A stretch of DNA of 64,000 nt from Phycisphaera sp. (GTDB lineage: Bacteria > Planctomycetota > Phycisphaerae > Phycisphaerales > UBA1924), in the NCBI GenBank assembly GCA_020639255.1, contig JACKGZ010000006.1, forward strand, positions 124,001 through 188,000, given 5' to 3'. Below, one piece after another: positions 16,963 through 27,771 of this stretch. Position 1 is the first letter of the stretch. Each line of letters starts with the position of its first letter. Made by a program: the position numbers and the translations under genes. Below the pieces are notes generated by a model. The model was not told where the DNA came from. It saw nothing but the letters and a program-made list of their open reading frames with translations, and ran no database searches.

Positions 16963-18021
16963 TCATCCGGGCAGCGACGAGAGCCCCAGGAAATCGAGAG
17001 CGGATTCGTGGAGCAGGTGGTCCCGGATCTCGGCCGAGAGAGAGACCATCGACTCGATCATTTCGCCCGGCTCGGCCTCGCCGAGGGGGAAGGGGTAGTC
17101 GGAGCCGAGCATGATGCGCTGGCTTCCAAAGAGCGTGAGCAGACGCTCGAGCGAAGACGGATCGTGCACGAGCGAGTCGACGTAGAACCTCGCCGGTCGG
17201 TCCGGGGTGGCGAGGTACTCGCGCGGATTGACGCGGTTGTCGATCGCGCAGAGGTCTGGGCGGACGTTGAAGCCGTGCTCGATGCGGCCGATGGTGCCCG
17301 GGAACGAGCCGCCGCCGTGAGCGAAGCCGATCTTGAGGTTGGGCAAGCGTTCAAGGACGCCGCCGAAAATCACGGAGCAGATCGCGCGGCTCGTCTCGGC
17401 GGGCATGCCCACGAGCCAAGGGAGCCAGTACTTCCGCATCTGGTCCGTGCCCATCATGTCCCAGGGATGGACGAAGACACACGCGCCGAGATCTGCAGCC
17501 GCAGCGAGCACGTCAAAAACCTCGGGCTCGTTCAGGTTCCAGTCGGGCTGATCGCCCCGATCGATGTGCGAGCCGATCTGCACGCCCCGCATGCCGAGGT
17601 CGTTCACGCAGCGTTCGAGTTCCTTGGTCGCGCAGTTGGGGCACTGCATAGGCAGCGTGCCGAGGCCAACAAAGCGCGAGGGGAACTCCCGGCAAACGCC
17701 CGCGATGTGATCGTTGAGCATCCGGGAGAGGTCGTGGCAGTGGTGACGGTCTGACCAGTAGCTGAACATGACGGGCACGGTCGAAAGAGCCTGCATCTTC
17801 ACGCCTGTGCGGTCCATGTCTTCGAGGCGCACGGCGTGGTCGAAGCAGTTGAGCTGCACGTCGCGGAAGTGCCTGCCCTCGCAGTAGAGTGTCGCGCCGC
17901 AGCACATGCCGTCCTCGGAGTGGTTGCGCTGCATGGAGAGCCACTTGCCCGCGCCGTATTTCTCGGCGAGGTTGGGCCACTCGGGCGGGAGGATGTGCGT
18001 GTGGATGTCGACCTTCTTCAT
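16963..18021 (-). CDS. 2-amino-3-carboxymuconate-6-semialdehyde decarboxylase
   Basis: This amidohydrolase-superfamily decarboxylase (ACMSD, NbaD type) removes CO2 from ACMS, preventing its spontaneous cyclisation to quinolinate and steering carbon to aminomuconate. The 352-residue protein starts MKKVDIHTHILPP, with metal ligands His7 and His9. It has IGSHIDRG, a mid-protein VHPWDMMG, a zinc-ligand His in GFAHGGGSFPG and the late metal Asp in GSDYPFPLGE. Length and motifs are those of ACMSD. Its presence beside the semialdehyde dehydrogenase and RidA genes shows that the cluster is catabolic rather than for NAD synthesis. Confidence 0.94.
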   Translation of the reverse strand: MKKVDIHTHILPPEWPNLAEKYGAGKWLSMQRNHSEDGMCCGATLYCEGRHFRDVQLNCFDHAVRLEDMDRTGVKMQALSTVPVMFSYWSDRHHCHDLSRMLNDHIAGVCREFPSRFVGLGTLPMQCPNCATKELERCVNDLGMRGVQIGSHIDRGDQPDWNLNEPEVFDVLAAAADLGACVFVHPWDMMGTDQMRKYWLPWLVGMPAETSRAICSVIFGGVLERLPNLKIGFAHGGGSFPGTIGRIEHGFNVRPDLCAIDNRVNPREYLATPDRPARFYVDSLVHDPSSLERLLTLFGSQRIMLGSDYPFPLGEAEPGEMIESMVSLSAEIRDHLLHESALDFLGLSSLPG

Positions 18022-18048
18022 CGGGGCGAGGCTCTTGCTAGGATGTGA

Positions 18049-18630
18049 TCAGCCCCCGATGCTGGCCAGGTCGAATTCGCCGGCGCGTTCGATGACCGTG
18101 CCGCAGTTCGGGCAGGTGCGTCCTTCGACGGGACCGTTCCAGAAGTTGTCCATGGCTTCGTGGAGATCCTTGTCGATGCTCGCGAGGCGGAACTTGGCCT
18201 CGTGGACGAGCGTGTCGCATTCTTCGCAATACCAGCGGAGCGCATCGTCGAGTACGACATCGCTGTTGTACGTGCGGGGGAATTCGACGATCAGGCCGAC
18301 GGTGTTGGCCGGGCGCTGGGGGCGGTGTGGCACCATGCGGGGACAGAGCCACATCTCGCCTTCGCGGATGATGACCTCGCGCGGCTTCTGCTCGCCGGGC
18401 GGGCGGATGCGCACCGAGATGTCGCCCTTGAGCTGAAAGAACAACTCCTCAGTGGGGTTCACGTGGTAATCGTTTCGGGTGTTGGGGCCCGTGCTCACGA
18501 ACACGATCACGTCGTCGGCACCCGTGTAGAACTGCTTGTTCATCACTGGAGGCGTGAATTCGTCTTTATGCTCCTCGATCCACTTCATCAGGTTGAACGG
18601 GGGCGTCGGGTCGGGCTGGTACGTGGTCAT
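18049..18630 (-). CDS. 3-hydroxyanthranilate 3,4-dioxygenase
   Basis: This Fe(II) cupin dioxygenase opens the ring of 3-hydroxyanthranilate to ACMS. In the 193-residue protein the metal ligands are His56 and Glu62 in YHVNPTEELFFQ, and His102 in PRMVPHRPQRP. The C-terminus carries a rubredoxin-like second metal site with CEEC and CPNC pairs, as in bacterial NbaC-type enzymes and unlike the animal form. It is the first gene of the minus arm. A strong ribosome site (GAGGAGG) precedes the ATG, and a plausible promoter lies 42-70 nt upstream. Confidence 0.95.
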   Translation of the reverse strand: MTTYQPDPTPPFNLMKWIEEHKDEFTPPVMNKQFYTGADDVIVFVSTGPNTRNDYHVNPTEELFFQLKGDISVRIRPPGEQKPREVIIREGEMWLCPRMVPHRPQRPANTVGLIVEFPRTYNSDVVLDDALRWYCEECDTLVHEAKFRLASIDKDLHEAMDNFWNGPVEGRTCPNCGTVIERAGEFDLASIGG

Positions 18631-18671
18631 GTTGCGGCCTCCTCGTGCGCACGCGGTACGTGCTTGCCATG

Positions 18672-18700
18672 AGTATACAAGCCACAGTTGGGTATGTCCG
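18672..18700 (-). promoter_or_regulatory. Predicted promoter of the minus-strand kynurenine operon
   Basis: On the minus strand CGGACA (18695-18700) and TATACT (18672-18677) are 17 bp apart, a fair sigma-70-type pair, 42 nt before the 3-hydroxyanthranilate dioxygenase ATG. No dyad operator is obvious nearby. Read by eye, not scored. Confidence 0.5.
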
Positions 18701-18703
18701 AAA

Positions 18704-21408
<2,705 letters not shown>

Positions 21409-21409
<1 letters not shown>

Positions 21410-21993
21410 CACCCCGGCTCCGAATGGCCCATGAGTTGGGTCCGCAGCCAAGCGCGTGCGACGGTCCAGTCCCGCTTGGCGGTGCGTGGTGAGACACCGA
21501 GGATCTCGGCTGTGCGTTCGATCGTCTGACCCGCGAAGTAGCGGAGCATGACGATCTCGTGCATCCGTTCGTCGCGTTCCTTCAGACGGATGAGTGCCTC
21601 GTCGAGGGCGAGGATGGATTCCTGGTCGCTCTCGAGCCCGACGTCGTGCTCGTTGAGTTCGAGCATCGGCTGGCCATTGCTCCGTTTCTGGCTCTTCTTC
21701 TTGCGGGCGTGGTCGATGAGGATCCGCCGCATGGACTCGGCCGCAGCCCCGTAGAACTGTCTGGGCCCGCTCCAGTCGAACCCGGGCATCGCCATGAGCC
21801 GGAGATAGGCCTCGTGGACGAGGGCGGTGGCCTGGAGCGTGTGCCCGGTGCGCTCGCCGACCATGCGCGACTCGGCGATGGCCCGGAGGCGGTCGTAGAC
21901 GGCCGCGAAGAGCTCGGGCGGACACGTACCCGGCTTCGGGCTGGGCCCGACCGGGTCTGGTGACGCCTCGTGTTGGATCGGCTGACTCGCCAT
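21409..21993 (-). CDS. ECF-type RNA polymerase sigma factor
   Basis: The ATG at 21993 gives a 194-residue protein. Region 2 shows ELFAAVYDRLRAIAES, QATALVHEAYLRLM and FYGAAAESMRRILIDHARKK. Region 4 shows MLRYFAGQTIERTAEILGVSPRTAKRDW, the HTH that reads the -35 element. The HEAYLRL and RRILIDHARKK phrases are typical of the planctomycete-expanded ECF group that occurs beside Ser/Thr kinases and lacks a classical anti-sigma factor. The kinase gene follows with a 1-nt overlap. The giant repeat protein gene diverges from it across a 189-nt gap and is a natural candidate target. Confidence 0.92.
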
Positions 21994-22182
21994 GGTCACA
22001 AATCTTTGGCCCTCGTGGCCCTGTTCCTGCTCATCCTGCGCTTCTCGCTCCGGCGGAACCGTATTCCGCCTCGAAGCCGGCCCGCATCGCCCTGCAGGGT
22101 CCAGGAGCCGCCTCGAAAGGGTACCAGACACCGGCCACGCCACAAGTGGTTTCAGGCACAAGCAGGTAAAGGAGTTGAGAAG
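21994..22182. promoter_or_regulatory. Divergent control region between the ECF sigma gene and the repeat protein
   Basis: This 189-nt gap serves the sigma/kinase operon leftward and the secreted repeat protein rightward. On the plus side a strong ribosome site (AAAGGAG) lies just before the ATG at 22183. I could not identify a convincing promoter or dyad by eye. Confidence 0.4.
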
Positions 22183-25100
22183 ATGAATATGAACCGCAAG
22201 CTATCGGCCGCTGCGACGTTGCTTTCGGCGCTGACGGCCTCGAACGCGATGGGGCAAGTGTCAAACTGGACAAACTCTGCCGGCGGGACGTGGAACGTCT
22301 TTGGCAATTGGGATGCCGGTATTCCGATGACAACTGGTCAGTCCGCGGTCTTCGGCCTCGGCTCACCCTATGGCGTTTCGATCAGCACGATCAGCCCGAC
22401 GATCGATGAGCTCCATATCACCAACCCCGACGTGACGCTGGTCGTCGTTCCGGGACGCACACTCGGGCTCGCCGGCGCCACCTCAACGAACAACGGCCTC
22501 ATCGATCTGAACATCACCGGCTCGTCCGCAAACAGCATCATCCGCATTGATAACGCTCACACCATGAACGGCACCGGTGCGATCCGTTTGCGCACACTCG
22601 GCGACAACGCACGGATCGACGGTCCGGGCACGCTGACAAACGGTGCCGCCCATACCATCCGCGGTGTCGGGCAGATCAATGCGCCCGTGACAAACAACGG
22701 CCTCATCACCGGTGACATCAGCGTTTCGCTCTCGGGAAACACGCTCGAGATTCAGAGCGACGTCACGAATAACGCATTCATGCGGGCTGAGGCGACATCG
22801 ATCCTGGGCCTTGAGGGCACCACGATCGATCAGACTGGCGGCGGCTCGATCGTCGCGGCTGACGCCGGCTCCGTCAATGTCAACAACCTAGGTGCCACGA
22901 TTCTGGGCGGCACCGTTGGAACCGAGGGCACGGGTGAGTTCAACATCGCCGGTGGCGGAGCGGCTACCTTTGACAGCGTGACCAGCACCGGTTTCATCGA
23001 CGTGGATCCTTCTGGCAATCTCAATATCACCGGCGCGGGGCTGCTCAACGACGGCGTCATCATGCTCAACCGCACCGGGAGTTCGGCAAACTCCGTTCTG
23101 ACGTTCGTCGATTCGGGCATGCTCACCGGCACCGGTGAGGTTCAGATGCGGACCTTGGATGACAACGCCCAGCTGAACACAGCCATGGGCTCAACTATCA
23201 CGCAGTCAGCCTCGCACACGGTGCGTGGCGTCGGCGATCTCAACGCCAGCTTCGTCAATAACGGCACGGTCAGCGCGGATGTATCGGTATCCCTGTCCGG
23301 GAACGATCTCGATCTCCAGACCGAGAACAAGGTCAACAACTCGCTTATGACCGCTGAGGTTGGCAGTGATCTTCGGATCATCGCAGTCGCGGTCGATCAG
23401 CTGGGCGGCGGATCTCTCGTTTCCAACGGCGGCGAGATTCAGCTCAACGACGCAACGATCGAAGGCGGTACCTACTTCGCCCCAGGCGGTGGTGTGCTTC
23501 GCTCCGACACAGGTACGCAGGTACTCAGCGGTCTCACACTCAATGGTCCGATGATCATCGATCCCAGCACTGTGGTACTGGTCGATGCCGACGGCATGAC
23601 CAACAACAGCATTGTCGAGCTCAACCAGGTCGGCTCCTCAGCGAACTCGGTTGTTCGGTTTACCGCCTCGGCCACACTCGACGGCACCGGTGAGTATCAG
23701 ATGAGGACGAGCGTTGACAACTCGCAGGTGAACACCGATGCGGAGGTCGTGCTCACACACGGCGCTTCGCACACCATTCGTGGCGTCGGAGAGATCAACG
23801 CCATGCTCGTCAATGACGGTGAAATCCGTGCAGACGTGAGTGTCTCTGTCTCGGGAAACATCCTGGAGATCCAGACGAACGACAAGATCAACAACAACAT
23901 CATGGCTGCTGATGCTGGAAGCAATCTGGATATCGACTCAGTGACGATCTTCCAGGCCGGTGGAGAAGGCCTCGGCGGAACCCTACTAGCGAACGAGGGC
24001 AACATCCGGCTCATCAATGCCATGATTCAGGGTGGGCAGTACCTCTCCGTTGGAGGGGGGCAGCTCAATACCTCGTTCGGCAATTCGCTCCTGAGCGGCG
24101 TGACACTCAACGGGCCGTCGTTCATCAACGCCTCCCACAACATCTCTGTCGATGGCGACGGGCTCGTGAACAACGGTGTCATGCAAATGAATCCGCAGGG
24201 CTCTGCCGCGAACGCAGAACTTCACTTCATCGATAACACGGTTCTCGACGGTACGGGCGAGATCCAGATGAAAACGGGGTTCACCAATACCCAGATCAAC
24301 ACCGACCCGACGTTTGTGATGACGCATGGAGTGAATCACACCATCCGTGGCGTGGGCAACATCAACGCCGCACTGATCAATAACGGCACCATCACCGCCG
24401 ATGCCTCGGTTTCAGTGTCGGGCAACATTCTTGAAATCGAGGGCGAGGATAAGACCAACGCTGCCGTGATGTCGGCCGCGGGCGGGTCGATTCTTGAACT
24501 GACAGCCATGACCCTGACGCAGACCGGCGCGGGTCATCTCCTGGCCGATGAGGGGCAGGTCCGATTCAACGGCGGCGCCACGGTCGTGGGTGGTCGCATC
24601 GACGCTGTCGGTGCGGGCAACGCGTTCGTCAACGGGCCGACGACGTTTACCGATGTCACAAACAACGCTCCACTGGTTGTGGATGCGAGTGATACCCTGA
24701 CGATCTCTGGCGATGGCATGGTCAACAACGGTTTCGTCAGTGTGAACCCAGGCCAGTCCGCGGCCGACGGCATCATCGCCTTCCCCGCCGACGGCTTCCT
24801 GAACACCGCTGGCGGCGGCGAAGTCAGGCTCGAAGCCAGCCTCGGAAACAGCCAGATCGACGGCCCCGGCACGGTGACCAACGGCCCTGGGCACACGATC
24901 TCAGGAATCGGAACCATTGACACCAATTTCATCAACGGCGGCAGCATCGAGCCGGGCAAGGACGGAATCGGAACGCTCAATGCCTCAGGCGACGTCACAT
25001 TCGCAAGCTTCGGCTCGATGAATATCGAATTTGGGGCTGCAAACCAGTCTGACCGACTGGCCGTCACGGGCACCGCAAACCTGGCCGGCACACTCAACGT

Positions 25101-25428
25101 CGTTCCCGCGACGGGCGCCATGGCCACGCTCAACTTCGATTACGTCGTGCTCACTGCCGGCAGTGTCGTCGGCACATTCGATACCGAGAACATCATCATC
25201 GACGGCAACCTGATCACCCGCGTGATCTATGAGCCGACCCAGGTCCGCATCATTACCCGCTGCATCGCGGATACCAATCTCGATGGTGCGGTGACCGCCG
25301 CCGACTTCTCCGCATGGGTCGCGGCATTCAACGCGGGGAGCGATATCGCTGACCAGAACTTCGACGGCAATGTCAGCCCTGCCGACTTCTCCGCCTGGGT
25401 GGCCAACTTCAACCAGGGTTGCCCATAA
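22183..25428 (+). CDS. Giant secreted repeat protein with C-terminal dockerin
   Basis: The 1081-residue protein starts at the ATG after AAAGGAG and has a signal peptide (about residues 1-27, ending SNAMGQ). A short SNWTNSAGGTWNVFGNWD segment, common at the start of planctomycete beta-helix proteins, precedes the repeats. Five repeat units begin at HTIRGVG-type motifs at residues 157, 345, 530, 719 and 904. Each carries VNNG, SVSxSGN.L.IQ, GG.L, LNGP and NGTGE/DGTGE strands, suggesting a long parallel beta-helix. After a strand-rich spacer the last 55 residues hold two calcium loops (DTNLDGAVTAADFSAW and DQNFDGNVSPADFSAW) ending GCP, as in the protease at 7831. It is probably a surface or matrix protein. 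Function is otherwise unknown. Confidence 0.88.
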   Translation: MNMNRKLSAAATLLSALTASNAMGQVSNWTNSAGGTWNVFGNWDAGIPMTTGQSAVFGLGSPYGVSISTISPTIDELHITNPDVTLVVVPGRTLGLAGATSTNNGLIDLNITGSSANSIIRIDNAHTMNGTGAIRLRTLGDNARIDGPGTLTNGAAHTIRGVGQINAPVTNNGLITGDISVSLSGNTLEIQSDVTNNAFMRAEATSILGLEGTTIDQTGGGSIVAADAGSVNVNNLGATILGGTVGTEGTGEFNIAGGGAATFDSVTSTGFIDVDPSGNLNITGAGLLNDGVIMLNRTGSSANSVLTFVDSGMLTGTGEVQMRTLDDNAQLNTAMGSTITQSASHTVRGVGDLNASFVNNGTVSADVSVSLSGNDLDLQTENKVNNSLMTAEVGSDLRIIAVAVDQLGGGSLVSNGGEIQLNDATIEGGTYFAPGGGVLRSDTGTQVLSGLTLNGPMIIDPSTVVLVDADGMTNNSIVELNQVGSSANSVVRFTASATLDGTGEYQMRTSVDNSQVNTDAEVVLTHGASHTIRGVGEINAMLVNDGEIRADVSVSVSGNILEIQTNDKINNNIMAADAGSNLDIDSVTIFQAGGEGLGGTLLANEGNIRLINAMIQGGQYLSVGGGQLNTSFGNSLLSGVTLNGPSFINASHNISVDGDGLVNNGVMQMNPQGSAANAELHFIDNTVLDGTGEIQMKTGFTNTQINTDPTFVMTHGVNHTIRGVGNINAALINNGTITADASVSVSGNILEIEGEDKTNAAVMSAAGGSILELTAMTLTQTGAGHLLADEGQVRFNGGATVVGGRIDAVGAGNAFVNGPTTFTDVTNNAPLVVDASDTLTISGDGMVNNGFVSVNPGQSAADGIIAFPADGFLNTAGGGEVRLEASLGNSQIDGPGTVTNGPGHTISGIGTIDTNFINGGSIEPGKDGIGTLNASGDVTFASFGSMNIEFGAANQSDRLAVTGTANLAGTLNVVPATGAMATLNFDYVVLTAGSVVGTFDTENIIIDGNLITRVIYEPTQVRIITRCIADTNLDGAVTAADFSAWVAAFNAGSDIADQNFDGNVSPADFSAWVANFNQGCP
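22651..24912 (+). repeat. Tandem in-gene repeats of about 185-189 codons
   Basis: The codons for the HTIRGVG-type motif (HTVRGVG and HTISGIG in two copies) start at 22651, 23215, 23770, 24337 and 24892. The spacings are 564, 555, 567 and 555 nt. The middle units are the most similar to each other; the last is degenerate. Length differences are whole codons. Confidence 0.9.
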
Positions 25429-25469
25429 CCGCAGCCGCGGTCTAGCCGCGACAAGCTCTTTACCTGCAT

Positions 25470-25510
25470 ACCCCCCGGTCGGCCCGTGAGGCGACCGGGG
25501 GGTGTGTTTT
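25470..25510. terminator. Strong bidirectional intrinsic terminator
   Basis: CCCCCCGGTCG (25471-25481) pairs with CGACCGGGGGG (25492-25502) in an 11-bp perfect stem, followed by TGTGTTTT on the plus strand. It ends the repeat-protein transcript and may also serve the convergent sigma-like gene. Confidence 0.9.
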
Positions 25511-25534
25511 GCAGAGAGGAGAGTTCGTGTGTGC

Positions 25535-26275
25535 TTACCGGCCGCCGGTCTGCTCGCCCCCGTTATCGCCGCCGCCGTTGGCTGCGTGAGCGGGTGCGGT
25601 GGTCAGGAGGGCGACGCTCAGCATGACGGCGAGCAAAGCGATCGATCGGCGGATGGACTTCATGATGTCTCGGCTCCGGTGGAGGCTTCTGGATCTCATC
25701 TGTTCAACGGTGTTCGTGCGGATCTCACCCGCGTTCACGCGGTCGAGCAGTTCTTCGTCTGCGGGCCGCTTGGCGTCCAATGCCTCGGCGATCCGCGTGC
25801 GCTCATCGGGCTGTTTCCAGCTCGCGGCCAGTCGACCCCGGAGCTCGGCTCCGAGCTTGGTCCGAAGCTCGTTGAGAGCCGCGGCCGTGGTCTCGTTCCG
25901 CTCGAGCCTGCCGCTCGTTGATTGCGAACGGGCCAGTTCCATGACGATCTCAATGTCCTCGGTCGCCCGCTCGCGATCGCTCCGCCTGGACGCCGAGCGA
26001 ACGAGCGCCATATAGGCCCAGCGGGCGAGCATCCCCGAGGCGTGTGCGATGCGTTCGGCGGCTTCCTCGGCCGAGAGCGACTCGTCGAGCAATTCCGCGG
26101 GCCTCTCGCGGACGAGCCGCCAGACCCGGCAGTCGACCCAGGAGATCATGTCGTCGAGATCGATCGACTTGCAGCCCGTTCGGCGGAGATGCGTGACGCA
26201 CGCGGACTCGATCGAGGGTCTGCATCGCTGGGCGTAGAGCTCCCAGAACCTTTCTGCGAATGTGGTGCCGTTCAT
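25535..26275 (-). CDS. Sigma-70-region-like protein with C-terminal membrane helix
   Basis: The 246-residue reading frame starts at 26275 with a TGATG overlap to its upstream neighbour. The N-terminal part (FAERFWELYAQRCRPSIE, DLDDMISWVDCRVWRL) looks like sigma region 2. Around residues 175-205, GEIRTNTVEQMRSRSLHRSRD resembles a region 4 recognition helix. The last ~42 residues then form a basic segment, one hydrophobic helix (SIALLAVMLSVALLT, ending APAHA) and a Gly-rich tail. That tail alone, from an internal ATG, looks like a small secreted peptide with signal sequence, and a GGAG lies about 10 nt before the internal ATG. So this may be one membrane-tethered regulator, or a regulator with a nested small gene. 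Function is inferred. Confidence 0.6.
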   Translation of the reverse strand: MNGTTFAERFWELYAQRCRPSIESACVTHLRRTGCKSIDLDDMISWVDCRVWRLVRERPAELLDESLSAEEAAERIAHASGMLARWAYMALVRSASRRSDRERATEDIEIVMELARSQSTSGRLERNETTAAALNELRTKLGAELRGRLAASWKQPDERTRIAEALDAKRPADEELLDRVNAGEIRTNTVEQMRSRSLHRSRDIMKSIRRSIALLAVMLSVALLTTAPAHAANGGGDNGGEQTGGR

Positions 26276-26934
26276 CACTCGCCCTCCGCTTCGTTCCCGA
26301 TCGCGGCCAGGCGCCGGTAGAGCGCATCGAGCGAGGGCAGTTCCGGGGCCATGTCGAGCAGGCTCCCGTCGTGGCGGAGGTAGACGTACAGATCCGTGCC
26401 CGGGCCGAGCAGGTCTTCCATGCCGAGCAGCGCCTCGAACACGGCGTCGGCGTCCTTGATCCGCCCCGCGTCGAAGAACGCTCGCGCACCGGTCATCATC
26501 ACGGGCACGCTCATCGGAGCGGCGTCCCATGCCTTCAGGAACCACTCGACGGCTTCCTCGGCGCGCCCGAGACGCACGAGCCTGTCGGCGATGTTGCCGA
26601 AGCTCACTTCCTGACGTCGCGGCGTGTCGGCGTACTTCGCGGCGATGATCTCGACGTCGATCGCTTCGCCTATGCGTCCGAGCGCCGAGAGCATGAGCGC
26701 GCGCTGGTTCGGGCGTGCCCACGCGGGGTTCATGTGGCCGTCGCCGTCGGTCTCGTCGTAGCGGCGGATGAGCGACTTGAGTTCGGTTGCGATGTCTTCG
26801 AGCGCCTCGGCGTCGCCTCGCTTGCGAGCCGCGTGCGCGAGATTGCACCAGTCCATGATCGATGACTCGATCGGGCTGAGCCGACGGGGGTCATCGGTGG
26901 TGACGATCGTGGGTCTCGGGCTGCCTTGTGACAT
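26275..26934 (-). CDS. TPR-like cytoplasmic protein, function unknown
   Basis: The ATG at 26934 is chosen because AAAGGAG precedes it; the longer frame upstream reads through the promoter. The 219-residue product is mostly helical with TPR-like pairs: NLAHAARKRGDAEALED, NQRALMLSALGRIGEAID, NIADRLVRLGRAEEAVEWF and GARAFFDAGRIKDADAVFEAL. It has no signal peptide and no membrane segment. Its stop overlaps the start of the sigma-like gene, so the two are coupled and probably partners, for instance as a regulator-binding protein. Confidence 0.75.
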   Translation of the reverse strand: MSQGSPRPTIVTTDDPRRLSPIESSIMDWCNLAHAARKRGDAEALEDIATELKSLIRRYDETDGDGHMNPAWARPNQRALMLSALGRIGEAIDVEIIAAKYADTPRRQEVSFGNIADRLVRLGRAEEAVEWFLKAWDAAPMSVPVMMTGARAFFDAGRIKDADAVFEALLGMEDLLGPGTDLYVYLRHDGSLLDMAPELPSLDALYRRLAAIGNEAEGE

Positions 26935-27179
26935 GGCCTGCTCCTTTCCGGTTGAGGAGGATGTCCTCCGAGAGGCCGTCCGCTTCCGAGGTCGGCCTCC
27001 TGACCAGTTAGACGGATTCGGCGAGGAAAAGTTTCCAATTACTAACAAATTTCCGTCCCAGGCCCGTCTGGGTGTCAGGAACGAGCATGCCGACACGGGT
27101 GAGTGGGGCCGGGCAGTGGGCGTCGATAGACGACTTTCGAGTCCGAATAAGCCCGGATCACCATTGAAAGGAACAAGCA
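26935..27179. promoter_or_regulatory. Divergent promoter region with AT-rich core
   Basis: This 245-nt gap lies between the TPR/sigma-like operon (leftward) and the small secreted protein (rightward). It includes an unusually AT-rich stretch at about 27028-27052, which stands out from the GC-rich surroundings and probably contains promoter elements. No specific -35/-10 pair is claimed. Confidence 0.4.
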
Positions 27180-27689
27180 ATGGCAAAGCAAATCATGCTG
27201 AACGCGCGAAGGGCGATCATCGGGGCGTGCCTGGCGGGCAGTGTCGGGCTCGCGGGCGGGGCGGCCGCGCAGTGGCAGCGCGACTGGAACCGTGGCTACC
27301 AAGTCCACCAGGATGTCAACGCCACACTCATCCTCAACGGCGAGCGCATCTGCATCGACGGGCACTCGGTCGTCGCCGGCATCGCCGAGGCGCTGCGATG
27401 CAAGGGCTACCGCGTCTCGGTGCACGACGGGTGCATCACCGTTCACTACTCCGGCCGTCAACCGCGCGTCTCACTCGCCGGGTGCGATTACCTGCTCAGC
27501 GTGACGCGCTCACGCGGGTGCCTCGTGGTTCGCCCCTACCGCATCGACAACCATCGGCGTGATCGCGGCTACGACCGGGATTGGCGCCGCGATACGCATG
27601 ACCGGCGTCATCACGATCGAAGGCCTTCGTTCCGTTGGCGCTCGTGCCCGAGCAGCGGCTTCTCGATCCGCATCGGCGGCGGCTGGTAG
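27180..27689 (+). CDS. Small secreted Cys-containing protein with Arg/His-rich tail
   Basis: This 169-residue protein is preceded by GAAAGGAA. A signal peptide spans about residues 1-30 (RRAIIGACLAGSVGLAGGAAAQ region). The mature domain is beta-rich with spaced cysteines (RICIDG, LRCKGY, DGCITV, AGCDYL, RGCLVV and a late SCPSS), which could form disulfides in the periplasm. Near residues 125-150 there is a strongly basic Arg/His/Asp stretch (DRRHHDRRPSF), then a Gly-rich end. I recognise no family. It diverges from the TPR/sigma-like pair, so it may be part of that regulatory unit. Confidence 0.7.
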   Translation: MAKQIMLNARRAIIGACLAGSVGLAGGAAAQWQRDWNRGYQVHQDVNATLILNGERICIDGHSVVAGIAEALRCKGYRVSVHDGCITVHYSGRQPRVSLAGCDYLLSVTRSRGCLVVRPYRIDNHRRDRGYDRDWRRDTHDRRHHDRRPSFRWRSCPSSGFSIRIGGGW

Positions 27690-27727
27690 GCCTCACCGGT
27701 CTTGATCAACCTTGACTCCTCCGGCGC

Positions 27728-27750
27728 ACCCGCTCCCGTGCTGAGCGGGT
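27728..27750. terminator. Hairpin after the small secreted protein
   Basis: ACCCGCTC and GAGCGGGT form a perfect 8-bp stem with loop CCGTGCT, 38 nt after the stop and just before the convergent gene end. There is no T tract, so it is a weak terminator candidate in either direction. Confidence 0.45.
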
Positions 27751-27771
27751 TGTGCCGTCGACGCAGAGCTG

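Noticed and set aside
26935..27186. N-terminal extension of the TPR-like protein from 26934 up to 27186
   Set aside because: It reads through the divergent promoter region; AAAGGAG before the ATG at 26934 marks the real start.
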